NCBI GenBank assembly: GCA_026395615.1 | Contig: JAPLYH010000043.1 | Location: 26,707-34,772, forward strand | DNA length: 8,066 nt | DNA from: Candidatus Parcubacteria bacterium | GTDB lineage: Bacteria > Patescibacteriota > Minisyncoccia > Minisyncoccales > PEYH01 | Direction: 5' to 3' | Part shown: in pieces, positions 1-6,416 of the stretch | How the letters are laid out: every line of letters starts with the position of its first letter | How positions within the stretch are numbered: position 1 is the stretch's first letter | Made by a program: the position numbers and the translations under genes | The notes under the pieces: model-generated | The model's database searches: none | What the model saw: only the letters and a program-made list of their open reading frames with translations | What the model was told of the DNA's origin: nothing

Positions 1-2
1 AA

Positions 3-956
3 ATACATAATATAATTTTTGACCCTAATTTAATCAAGCTGGAAAAAAAAGAAGTTGTTGCCCGAAAAACGATTTTATATGTTGGCGACATTATGCTTGA
101 TAGAGGAGTGGAGTATTTGATGAAAAAAAATGGCATTGATTATCCTTTTGAGAAAATAAAATCCATTACAAATAACATAGGTTTTATATGTGGCAATTTA
201 GAGGGTCCGATAGTTAATAATCCTAAGAATTTTTCATCTAAATCTATGAGTTTTGCTTTTATTCCGGAAATGGCCGAAACCTTAGCCTCAGCAGGGTTTA
301 ATTTATTTTCTTTAGCCAATAATCATACTCTTAATATGGGCTCAGAAGGACTCATGGAAACTAAGGAACTGTTGTTAGAATCAGGAATTATGACCATTGG
401 AGATCCTCTTAAATGTGAAGATAATTTTATTTATAAAGATGATGGCGTTATACAGATGGCCTTTAACAAAACATTTCCCAATAGTTGTTCAGATGATGAA
501 ATAGCGAAAACCATAGAAATAGTTAAAAAAGAAAACTCAGATGATTTTTTGATTGTAAATATTCATTGGGGAGAAGAATATCAGGCCAAGAATTCTATTT
601 ATCAAAAACAAACAGCTCACGCTATTATTACAGCGGGAGCTGATTTAATAATAGGGCATCATCCTCACGTTGTTCAAAATATTGAAATTTATAACAACAA
701 ATTAATTTTTTATTCTCTTGGAAATTTCATTTTTGACCAATATTTTTCCCAAGAAACTCAAGAAAGTTTAGGTGTAAAATTGGAGATGTACTCTAACAAA
801 AATATTTATTATCTTATGCCTATCCAAAGCGAACTGGCTCAACCATCTTTAATGGAAGCAGAACAGGCAAAAGAATTTTTAAATGAATTATCAAAAAAAT
901 CTAGTCCCGAACTAGATCAATTGATAAAAACAGGAGTTATAGAAATTCCCGGCTAA
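3..956 (+). CDS. CapA-family (poly-gamma-glutamate capsule type) protein, 5' end outside window
   Basis: The frame is open from the first complete codon at position 3, giving 317 visible residues, so the gene starts before the window. The first ATG (93) is not the true start: it lies inside the conserved metal-binding motif GDIMLDRG, whose G-D codons are at 84-89. Other CapA/PGA_cap motifs follow in order: NLEG (195-206), LANNHTLNMG (from 312), HWGEEY (from 564) and GHHPHVVQ (from 654), then a YSLGNFIFDQ stretch. The D, N and H residues of these motifs form the calcineurin-like dinuclear metal site in this family. Members are usually exported or membrane-anchored and act in capsule or surface polymer metabolism; the exact substrate cannot be read here. 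The missing N-terminus probably carries a signal peptide or membrane anchor (inference). The family call is firm and the biochemical role is not. The gene converges with the PBP gene. Confidence 0.9.
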   Translation: MHNIIFDPNLIKLEKKEVVARKTILYVGDIMLDRGVEYLMKKNGIDYPFEKIKSITNNIGFICGNLEGPIVNNPKNFSSKSMSFAFIPEMAETLASAGFNLFSLANNHTLNMGSEGLMETKELLLESGIMTIGDPLKCEDNFIYKDDGVIQMAFNKTFPNSCSDDEIAKTIEIVKKENSDDFLIVNIHWGEEYQAKNSIYQKQTAHAIITAGADLIIGHHPHVVQNIEIYNNKLIFYSLGNFIFDQYFSQETQESLGVKLEMYSNKNIYYLMPIQSELAQPSLMEAEQAKEFLNELSKKSSPELDQLIKTGVIEIPG

Positions 957-967
957 AAGCCGGGAAT
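945..967 (+). terminator. Intrinsic terminator overlapping the CapA-like stop codon
   Basis: A perfect 10-bp stem (945-954 with 958-967, core CCCGGC/GCCGGG) closes a 3-nt loop and is followed by a pyrimidine-rich CTTTCTT tract. The TAA stop (954-956) lies at the top of the stem and in the loop, so the last codons form the 5' arm. Read on the other strand the hairpin is followed by only a weak T-rich stretch, so it may also stop leftward transcription from the convergent PBP gene. Clear hairpin; termination is inferred. Confidence 0.8.
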
Positions 968-990
968 CTTTCTTAAAGGAAAGAACCTAC

Positions 991-1040
991 GCAATTTTGC
1001 AAAAATTATATTTTCGCTTCGCGAAATTTCGCAAAATTGC
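991..1040. repeat. Nested inverted repeat in convergent intergenic region
   Basis: A 10-bp perfect inverted repeat (GCAATTTTGC at 991-1000, GCAAAATTGC at 1031-1040) encloses a smaller 6-bp hairpin (TTTCGC 1012-1017, GCGAAA 1021-1026, loop TTC). It lies between the ends of two convergent genes. No T-run follows on either strand, so it does not look like a classical terminator. It could be a REP-like extragenic palindrome or an RNA end-protecting structure; function unknown. Confidence 0.6.
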
Positions 1041-1050
1041 TGAATTTATG

Positions 1051-1137
1051 TTTTCTCCCTCCGCTCCTCGCTTTGCTCGGGACTGCAGGGCTGACATTCA
1101 TCTCCGCCTAAAGGATGGAGATGAATGTCAGAGAAAA
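1051..1137. repeat. Large inverted repeat with 15-bp perfect stem
   Basis: A 15-bp perfect stem (1091-1105 with 1117-1131) closes an 11-nt loop that can itself pair CCT with AGG. An outer pair, TTTTCTC at 1051-1057 and GAGAAAA at 1131-1137, brackets this hairpin plus a C/G-rich spacer (about 1058-1090) that stands out from the AT-rich surroundings. It is just beyond the 3' end of the PBP gene (stop near 1154). No U-tract follows the long stem, so the role is unclear: a 3' RNA structure for the PBP transcript or a dispersed extragenic palindrome. Confidence 0.6.
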
Positions 1138-1153
1138 TAGAAATAATTAATGA

Positions 1154-3076
1154 TTAGTATTGGCCAGTCAATGCTTTTGCGAAAAAATTATGCCAAATAG
1201 GTCCAGCTATCGTAATACTTGGCCTGTTAGCCATAGGACTATTATCATTATTACCTGCCCAAACACCAACGGCTAAAGATGGGGTATAACCGATCGTCCA
1301 AGTATCTCTATATTGGTCTGTTGTGCCTGTTTTTGCCGCTACTTCATATCCTGGGAAATAAAGCGCTGAATTGGCCCCAAACATCGGTGTTCTGGCAACA
1401 TTATCTGAAAGAATACTAGTTATCATTTTACAAATATCTTCACTTAAAACTCTTCTCGGAGTTTTTGTGTTTTCTTCAATAATATTTCCTTCCTCATCCT
1501 CAATCTTTAATATGGCAGTAGGAGGCACTCGTAATCCGTTATAAGCGAATACGCCGTAAGCAGAGACCATATCTATAAGTTTTACTTCCCCAGCTCCTAA
1601 AACTAATGATGGTCCATAAAAACTAGGACTTTCATTTAGAGTGGTTATGCCCATATCATGGGCAGTAGCGATTGTGTCGGCAATACCGGCTGCCAGGAGA
1701 ACCTTTATAGATGGAATATTTAAAGATTGGGCTAGGGCCTGTCTGAGAGTAACTGGCCCCCTATATAAACCATCATAATTTTCAGGAATATAATCCTGAT
1801 TTCCCCACTTTCCAAAATTTGTTTTTTCATCGACAACAATATTATCGGGAGTGTAACCTTTCTTAAAAGCAGTAGCATAGGCAAATGGTTTAAAGGCAGA
1901 GCCCGGTTGTTGTCCTAATCCATAGGTAACCACATTGACCTTGGGTTCAAATTTACAATCAAGACCCGGAGTGCATCCTTTTGGATATGGTTCTCCAAAG
2001 TAATTTTTTGAACCAACCATCGCCATAATTTCTCCGTTATTAGGATTTATAGCCACCAAAGCAGCATTAAATGCCTGGTAAGCTTCATTATTTTTGGATC
2101 CTTGTTCAACCGCTGTTTCTGCTTCCTTTTGTAATTTTAAATCAAGAGTCGTATAAACTTTGAGACCATGTTCTTTTAAAAAATTACCTCCATATTTTTG
2201 ATATAAATAATTTTCCACATAAAGAATAAAATGAGGCGCATCATTAAAAGCAAAATCAAGGTCAGAAAAAGTGATTATTGTTTTCTTTGCCTCATTATAA
2301 ACATCTTCTGATATATATTTTTCCTCAAGCATCCTCCCGAGAACAAAATCCTTTCTTTTTAATAAGGCGTCTTGATGTTCTCCGTAAGGATAATAATAAC
2401 TGGGAGCTTGTATCATAGCGGCGATAACCGCTGCTTCTGGCAAAGTGATATCTTTAACTGATTTTCCGAAAAAAGTCCGACTGGCCTCTCCTACACCATA
2501 AATATTGGGACCAAAAGGAATTTGGTTAAGATACCATTCTAAAATTTGATTTTTTGAATATCGTCTTTCAAGTTCTAATGTTAAAACCAACTCCCTTATT
2601 TTTCTTGTAGCGCTTTTTTCTGATGACAAGAAAGTAGAGCGGATAAGTTGTTGGGTGATAGTAGAGGCGCCTTGAGCGGGTTGTTTTAATCTAAAGTCAA
2701 CAAGAATAGCCCTGATAACTCCTTTTAGGTCAACGCCATGGTGGTTATAAAAATTATCATCCTCTGCTGCCAGTACGGCCTTGATTAAAGGATCCGGGAC
2801 ATCGCTTAAAGCGACAAGTTCTCTTTTTTCTTCCCCGTAAATTGTTCTTAATAATGTTTCTCCCGTTCTATCATAAATTCTAGTGGGCATTATTTGAGCT
2901 CTTTCAGTGAAGACCTCCGGTCTTGGCAGGTCTTTTGCAATATATATAAAAACAGACAATCCTATAAAAACAAGAATTATAATAGAAAATAAAAAAAATA
3001 AACCGATTCTTTTTAAAAAACGTTTTAGCGAAGAATTTTCATTATAAGTTTTGTGGTGATAAATTTTAGAAAACAT
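1154..3076 (-). CDS. Bifunctional class A penicillin-binding protein (PBP1A type)
   Basis: This 640-residue protein polymerises lipid II into glycan strands and cross-links the peptides at the outer face of the cytoplasmic membrane. A short cytoplasmic N-terminus is followed by one membrane anchor (about 24-46). The GT51 glycosyltransferase domain (about 62-235) shows AAEDDNFYNHHG with catalytic Glu105, GASTITQQ (136-143), RKIRE with the second Glu162, and ILEWYLNQ (178-185). The transpeptidase domain (about 335-620) has all three penicilloyl-serine motifs: SAFK with nucleophile Ser393, SLN (451-453) and KTGTT (582-586). The protein is compact and has no obvious long insert or C-terminal extension. 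It converges with the CapA-like gene. A perfect hairpin lies 7 nt upstream of the ATG, leaving no room for a promoter, so expression likely needs read-through from the acidic ORF promoter at 3351-3378. Confidence 0.96.
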   Translation of the reverse strand: MFSKIYHHKTYNENSSLKRFLKRIGLFFLFSIIILVFIGLSVFIYIAKDLPRPEVFTERAQIMPTRIYDRTGETLLRTIYGEEKRELVALSDVPDPLIKAVLAAEDDNFYNHHGVDLKGVIRAILVDFRLKQPAQGASTITQQLIRSTFLSSEKSATRKIRELVLTLELERRYSKNQILEWYLNQIPFGPNIYGVGEASRTFFGKSVKDITLPEAAVIAAMIQAPSYYYPYGEHQDALLKRKDFVLGRMLEEKYISEDVYNEAKKTIITFSDLDFAFNDAPHFILYVENYLYQKYGGNFLKEHGLKVYTTLDLKLQKEAETAVEQGSKNNEAYQAFNAALVAINPNNGEIMAMVGSKNYFGEPYPKGCTPGLDCKFEPKVNVVTYGLGQQPGSAFKPFAYATAFKKGYTPDNIVVDEKTNFGKWGNQDYIPENYDGLYRGPVTLRQALAQSLNIPSIKVLLAAGIADTIATAHDMGITTLNESPSFYGPSLVLGAGEVKLIDMVSAYGVFAYNGLRVPPTAILKIEDEEGNIIEENTKTPRRVLSEDICKMITSILSDNVARTPMFGANSALYFPGYEVAAKTGTTDQYRDTWTIGYTPSLAVGVWAGNNDNSPMANRPSITIAGPIWHNFFAKALTGQY

Positions 3077-3083
3077 TATAAAT

Positions 3084-3113
3084 CAAAACCCCTGCCAGGG
3101 GGCAGGGGTTTTG
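3084..3113 (-). terminator. Perfect 13-bp hairpin directly upstream of the PBP start
   Basis: Arms 3084-3096 and 3101-3113 pair perfectly over 13 bp around a 4-nt loop, with a G/C-rich core (CCCCTGCC/GGCAGGGG). On the minus strand it is preceded by AAAA and followed by TTTTGATTTAT, a fair intrinsic terminator for the acidic ORF that ends 5 nt before it. The PBP ATG (3076) begins 7 nt after the hairpin, so the same structure is the immediate leader of the PBP mRNA. Its 3' arm holds an AGGGG that would be the only purine-rich, SD-like sequence for the PBP gene. Confidence 0.75.
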
Positions 3114-3118
3114 GAGAA

Positions 3119-3295
3119 TTAAATTTCGTCGTCATCGCCAAGGTCTTCTCCTACTCCGCCCTCTTCTTCTTCTACTGCCGGGGTTTCTTCTTCTGAATCT
3201 TCTTCTATTGGTAAATCTTCTTCTATGCCCGCATCACCCAACTCTTCCTCTTCTTGATTGAGTAAGGTTTTGATGCTTTGGTCTTCGTATTCCAT
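3119..3295 (-). CDS. Small, extremely acidic hypothetical protein (58 aa)
   Basis: This ORF runs from ATG at 3295 to TAA at 3119-3121. It begins MEYEDQSIKTLL and then becomes a run of Glu/Asp-rich segments ending DLGDDDEI. By my count 27 of 58 residues are Asp or Glu against a single Lys, so the net charge is about -26. There is no signal peptide or membrane segment; it looks disordered, with perhaps a short amphipathic N-terminal helix. Support for it being real: a consensus promoter about 50 nt upstream, a hairpin terminator just after its stop, and an uninterrupted frame filling that unit. I do not recognise a family. The frame is also open for ten codons upstream of the ATG, but without ATG, GTG or TTG. 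No Shine-Dalgarno is visible at the ATG. The alternative is low-complexity noncoding sequence. Confidence 0.65.
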   Translation of the reverse strand: MEYEDQSIKTLLNQEEEELGDAGIEEDLPIEEDSEEETPAVEEEEGGVGEDLGDDDEI

Positions 3296-3350
3296 AATTG
3301 ATAAACTTAATTTGTGTTTAAGAATGAACGACCTTTTTATTTATATGATT

Positions 3351-3378
3351 ATTATAATTTTATAAATACCTTTGTCAA
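3351..3378 (-). promoter_or_regulatory. Consensus sigma70-type promoter for the acidic ORF (and possibly the PBP)
   Basis: On the minus strand TTGACA (3378-3373) is followed after 16 nt by TATAAT (3356-3351); both hexamers match the consensus exactly. The -35 box overlaps the ruvC stop codon (3375-3377). The predicted start near 3344 gives a roughly 49-nt leader before the acidic ORF. It is the only obvious promoter upstream of the PBP gene on this strand in this interval. Confidence 0.85.
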
Positions 3379-3869
3379 GCGTTTTTTATTAAACCCTTGG
3401 ATTGGAGAAGGTAGATGTAGCAAATAGCCAAACCTAAGGCATCTGCTGCGTCATCTGGCTTTGGTACTTTGTCTAGATTAAGCAGATTTTTAATCATTTT
3501 TTGCATTTGTGATTTTGATGCCCTGCCATAACCAACAATATTCATCTTCACCTCTAAGGGAGTGAATTCATAAATAGGAATTTTTTTTCTTGCTGCCGCT
3601 AATAATATTATACCTCGCGCTTGGCTTACGGGAATAGCGGTTTTGGCATTTTTGAAAAAAAACAACCTTTCCACCACCACTACCTCAGGAGAAAAGTCTT
3701 TTATAAGTTTGTTTATTTGACTAAATATTTGATTGAGTCGATTTTCAGGAGAATCAATAGGAGAGGTTTTAATACATCCGCAAGCGACAAAATCCATTCC
3801 TTTCGGTGATTTATTAACTATTCCATAACCAGTCGTCGCTGTTCCAGGGTCAATTCCTAAAATTATCAT
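3375..3869 (-). CDS. ruvC: RuvC, crossover junction endodeoxyribonuclease
   Basis: This 164-residue protein, a normal RuvC length, cuts Holliday junctions symmetrically as a dimer, working with RuvAB in recombinational repair. The RNase H-like fold shows the full acidic site: Asp7 in ILGIDPGTATTGYG, Glu67 in VVVVERLFF, and Asp140 and Asp143 in the DDAADALGLA motif. The ATG at 3869 places Asp7 at the usual position and lies 9 nt after the yebC stop, so the two are probably cotranscribed. No Shine-Dalgarno is visible. The 3' end overlaps the -35 element of the next promoter. Confidence 0.96.
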   Translation of the reverse strand: MIILGIDPGTATTGYGIVNKSPKGMDFVACGCIKTSPIDSPENRLNQIFSQINKLIKDFSPEVVVVERLFFFKNAKTAIPVSQARGIILLAAARKKIPIYEFTPLEVKMNIVGYGRASKSQMQKMIKNLLNLDKVPKPDDAADALGLAICYIYLLQSKGLIKNA

Positions 3870-3878
3870 GGATGGAGT

Positions 3879-4598
3879 TTATAATTTTATATTTGAATAA
3901 ATATCCTGCACATCTTCATCGTCATCAAGCGCTTCAAACAACTTTTCAACAGATGCTTTCTCCTTTTCATTTATTTCTATTTCTTCTTTTGCCATCCATC
4001 CCAAATTTGCTGATTCTATATTAAATTTTTTATTTTCTAAAGTTTTTTTAATATTTTCCAAATCGCTCGGTTTAGTATAGATCTCTAAAAAACCATCTCT
4101 CTTTTTAATATCATCTGCTCCTGCTTCAATAATTACCATCTCTAGGTCATCCTGGTTAATTCCCTCAGGCGTTTCTAGTATAATAATGCCCATATTTTCA
4201 AACTGCCATTTTACAGAACCTTCATTTGCTAATTTAGCATTATTATGAGATAAGAGCATTTTTATTTCTGTCAGAGTCCGATTTTTATTACTAGTGATAC
4301 CCGTGATAATGAGGGCGCTTTTGGCCGGTCCGTAGGCCTCAAAACAAAATTCTTCCAATATTTCATCTTGCAGTTCGCCAGTTCCTCTTTTAATGGCTCT
4401 TTCAACGTTCTCGCTCGGCATATTCGCTTTTCTCGCCTGCTCCATAGCTATTCTTAGAGTAGGATTCATTTCTGGGTCACCTCCTTTTTTCGCAGCAATC
4501 GAAATTACTCGAGCTAATTTTGAAAAAATTTGTGCCCGTTTTTTGTCTTCCGCTTCTTTTCCTCTTTTAATTGTTGCCCAATGGCTATGTCCACTCAT
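3879..4598 (-). CDS. yebC: YebC/PmpR family protein
   Basis: This 239-residue protein has the family N-terminus MSGHSHWATIKRGKE and the helical segment with KKGGDP, NPTLRIAMEQARKANMP and NVERAIKRGTG, followed by the alpha/beta domains around YGPAKSALIITG and GSVKWQFENMG. The length is typical. Members have been described as DNA-binding regulators and, more recently, as ribosome-associated factors that relieve stalling at proline-rich stretches; which applies here cannot be decided from sequence. It lies directly upstream of ruvC, a common yebC-ruv linkage. The C-terminal region is acidic (EALDDDEDVQD). The start follows a short AT-rich spacer made of a 14-bp tandem repeat, with no Shine-Dalgarno. 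Confidence 0.95.
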   Translation of the reverse strand: MSGHSHWATIKRGKEAEDKKRAQIFSKLARVISIAAKKGGDPEMNPTLRIAMEQARKANMPSENVERAIKRGTGELQDEILEEFCFEAYGPAKSALIITGITSNKNRTLTEIKMLLSHNNAKLANEGSVKWQFENMGIIILETPEGINQDDLEMVIIEAGADDIKKRDGFLEIYTKPSDLENIKKTLENKKFNIESANLGWMAKEEIEINEKEKASVEKLFEALDDDEDVQDIYSNIKL

Positions 4599-4602
4599 AA
4601 TT

Positions 4603-4630
4603 TAATCACTAATTATTAATCACTAATCAT
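4603..4630. repeat. Two tandem copies of a 14-bp AT-rich unit
   Basis: TAATCACTAATTAT (4603-4616) is followed directly by TAATCACTAATCAT (4617-4630), with one mismatch. The repeat spans the TAG stop of the lamin-tail gene (4623-4625) and fills most of the spacer before yebC. A related 12-mer (CTAATCATTAAT, 4623-4634) occurs in inverted orientation at 1146-1157, at the 3' end of the PBP gene. It may be simple slippage of AT-rich sequence. Confidence 0.6.
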
Positions 4631-5351
4631 TAATGTTTATATTACTTGATTTTTTCTTGATTTTCAACCATATTAGTGAAAATATTCCTGCAATGCAAGC
4701 GGAAGATCCAAATCCGACAACTAAAGGCGGGAAGAAATTTGAAACAGAGTGATTTTTTTCAGATACTTCCATATTCTTTATGGGAATAATATTTTCATTG
4801 GGGCTATTTAACGCTCCTGGCGTTCCACCCGGGAGTTGGCTTGTTTTCCAATTTTTTGGATTAGATCCATCGGTAGAAAAGTTGATTCTCTCCATTGTTT
4901 TTTTATTTTCGTTATTTCCCGCAAACCACCCTAAAGAGCAATCGATTTCATCTATTGCTTGCCCAGTTTTATTTAAAAGAATTAGATGTTCTCCTTGATT
5001 GCTTAGCCCTCCTTTATATATGTAATCGGCCGTCTTCTGGGGAACAGAAGAGTCATCGGTCCGCTCAAGGAGAAAATATGATTTAGCGCTTATTATTCCT
5101 GATAATTTTATAAAAAGAGTTTCATCTTTTGATAAAAGAGTCCAATTATCTGCGTTTATAGAAAAATCGTTAGGATTGTATAATTCAATCCATTCATCAT
5201 TATAAGAATTTTTTGTTCCCATCCAGGCTATTTCATTAATAATTATTACAGAATCATCGCCATATATATAAGTAATCGGCAAAACTAAAACAATCGCATA
5301 TATCGCGATTATCGGGATAATTTTTAGATAAATTGAAATATTATTCCTCAA
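4623..5351 (-). CDS. Exported lamin-tail-domain protein with C-terminal membrane anchor
   Basis: This 242-residue protein has a hydrophobic N-terminal segment (about 7-30) that looks like a signal peptide or anchor. A lamin-tail (LTD) beta-sandwich domain follows at about 35-150, with IIINEIAWMG, DEWIELYNP, NWTL, SYFLLERTDD and GEHLILLNKTG. A PGGTPGALNSPN tail then leads into a spacer, a second membrane helix (about 208-229) and a Lys-rich cytoplasmic end (KIKKKSS). This topology suggests an LTD held outside the cell; such domains are frequent in surface proteins of uncultured bacteria, with unknown ligand. The start is TTG at 5351, inside the last codons of ruvB (11-nt overlap). An upstream in-frame TAA with no ATG or GTG between supports TTG. 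The role in a ruv cluster is unexplained and may be only cotranscription. Confidence 0.85.
   Translation of the reverse strand: MRNNISIYLKIIPIIAIYAIVLVLPITYIYGDDSVIIINEIAWMGTKNSYNDEWIELYNPNDFSINADNWTLLSKDETLFIKLSGIISAKSYFLLERTDDSSVPQKTADYIYKGGLSNQGEHLILLNKTGQAIDEIDCSLGWFAGNNENKKTMERINFSTDGSNPKNWKTSQLPGGTPGALNSPNENIIPIKNMEVSEKNHSVSNFFPPLVVGFGSSACIAGIFSLIWLKIKKKSSNININD
4639..4667 (-). promoter_or_regulatory. Possible yebC-ruvC promoter
   Basis: On the minus strand TTGAAA (4667-4662) is followed after 17 nt by TAATAT (4644-4639), inside the 3' end of the lamin-tail gene and about 40 nt before the yebC ATG. Both boxes are imperfect and the region is AT-rich, so chance is a real alternative. Confidence 0.3.
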
Positions 5352-6393
5352 AGAGATTTTTGCTTTTACAAGGAGATATTTTTAGATGTTTATAGGCCTT
5401 TTGAGTGGCTATTCTGCCCTTTGGACTCCTGATGATTAACCCTAATTGAAGCAAGTATGGTTCATAAACTTCCAAAATATTATCCTGTTCTTCATTTGCA
5501 GAGGCAGATAAAGCTTGTAATCCGACTGGTCCGCCATTGAATTTTTTGATAAGTATTTCAATAATTTTTCGATCTTGTGGTTCTAATCCTAATTCATCTA
5601 TTTCTAGGGCAGATAATCCTAATTCGGTTATTTCTCGATTGATAATTTCCATTCCTTCTACTTGGGCAAAATCCCGGATTCTTTTAAGTAGGCGATTGGC
5701 TATACGGGGCGTAAATCTTGAACGCTGACTAATCAGATTTATAGCATCTTCTTCAATATTGATAGATAGAATATTTGCCGATCTTCTTATAATTTGCCTG
5801 ATATCATTTTCCGCATAAAAATCAACTTGGAATGTAGCCCCGAATCTATTTCTCAATGGCGATGTAAGAAGACCTATTCTTGTCGTTGCGCCTATAAGAG
5901 TAAATGGGGGCAGATCTATTTCTAAAGTTCTTGCCATTGGGCCTGTGCCGGTGATGATATGTAATTTAAAATCTTCCATTGCCGGATAAATTATTTCTTC
6001 GCAAGTCTTATTAAGGCGATGAATTTCATCAATAAAAAGAATGTCTTTTTCCGATAAAGAAGTCAGAATGGCCGCTAAATCTCCGGGCCTTTGGATAGCC
6101 GGGCCTGTTATAGTTCTTATATTAGAGCCGATATTTTGAGCAACTAATCTAGATAAAGTTGATTTTCCGAGCCCAGGTCCTCCACAGAAAAGAAGATGGT
6201 CTATAGCTTCTCCCCTTGCGCTGGCTGCCTGAAGCATAATCTGAATATTTTTCTTGATTTTATCTTGGCCAACAAAATCTTCCCATCGTTTTGGTCTCAA
6301 TGTTTGATCTAATGGATCCTCTTCATTAGAGGTTTTTTTGTCAGATAAAAAATCCGGTTTTGTTTTAAGAGAGGGGTGGGGGTTGACAATCAT
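5341..6393 (-). CDS. ruvB: RuvB, Holliday junction branch migration ATPase
   Basis: This 350-residue AAA+ motor drives branch migration at Holliday junctions with RuvA. After a variable N-terminal tail (1-25) come TLRPKRWEDFVGQ (31-43), Walker A GGPGLGKST (71-79), Walker B ILFIDEIH (118-125), sensor GATTR (168-172), SPLRNRFG (178-185) with the arginine-finger region, and TPRIANRLL (228-236) in the small AAA+ domain. The C-terminal winged helix is typical, with GGPVGLQALS and EPYLLQLGLIIRSPKGR. Walker A has Gly-Gly-Pro where the common form is Gly-Pro-Pro, and Ser for the first Thr after Lys; both should still bind nucleotide. It heads the cluster ruvB > LTD > yebC > ruvC; no ruvA is present. 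Its start codon and codons 2-4 overlap a divergent + strand promoter. Its own promoter is not obvious; it may be read from pilB. Confidence 0.96.
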   Translation of the reverse strand: MIVNPHPSLKTKPDFLSDKKTSNEEDPLDQTLRPKRWEDFVGQDKIKKNIQIMLQAASARGEAIDHLLFCGGPGLGKSTLSRLVAQNIGSNIRTITGPAIQRPGDLAAILTSLSEKDILFIDEIHRLNKTCEEIIYPAMEDFKLHIITGTGPMARTLEIDLPPFTLIGATTRIGLLTSPLRNRFGATFQVDFYAENDIRQIIRRSANILSINIEEDAINLISQRSRFTPRIANRLLKRIRDFAQVEGMEIINREITELGLSALEIDELGLEPQDRKIIEILIKKFNGGPVGLQALSASANEEQDNILEVYEPYLLQLGLIIRSPKGRIATQKAYKHLKISPCKSKNLFEE

Positions 6394-6411
6394 TTTATTA
6401 TTTGTTATAAT
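6383..6411 (+). promoter_or_regulatory. Perfect consensus promoter facing right, driving the small RNA candidate
   Basis: TTGACA (6383-6388), a 17-nt spacer and TATAAT (6406-6411) make an ideal sigma70-type promoter on the + strand. No protein gene lies on this strand to its right in the window. The predicted start (about 6417-6419) coincides with the first base of a long self-complementary element. The -35 box lies in codons 2-4 of the oppositely oriented ruvB, and the spacer includes the ruvB ATG. Confidence 0.85.
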
Positions 6412-6416
6412 AAAGG

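Noticed and set aside
93..956. CapA-like gene starting at ATG 93
   Set aside because: That ATG is the Met of the conserved GDIML metal-binding motif and the frame is open to the window edge, so the start lies upstream.
3119..3295. Acidic ORF as a simple GAA-type nucleotide repeat
   Set aside because: The GAA/GAG stretches are interrupted by varied codons, and the unit has its own promoter, start, stop and hairpin, so coding is the better reading, though not proven.
3621..5728. Several + strand frames of 60-72 residues opposite ruvC, yebC, LTD and ruvB
   Set aside because: They lie antisense to well-supported genes, have no family motifs and no promoter, and are shadow frames.
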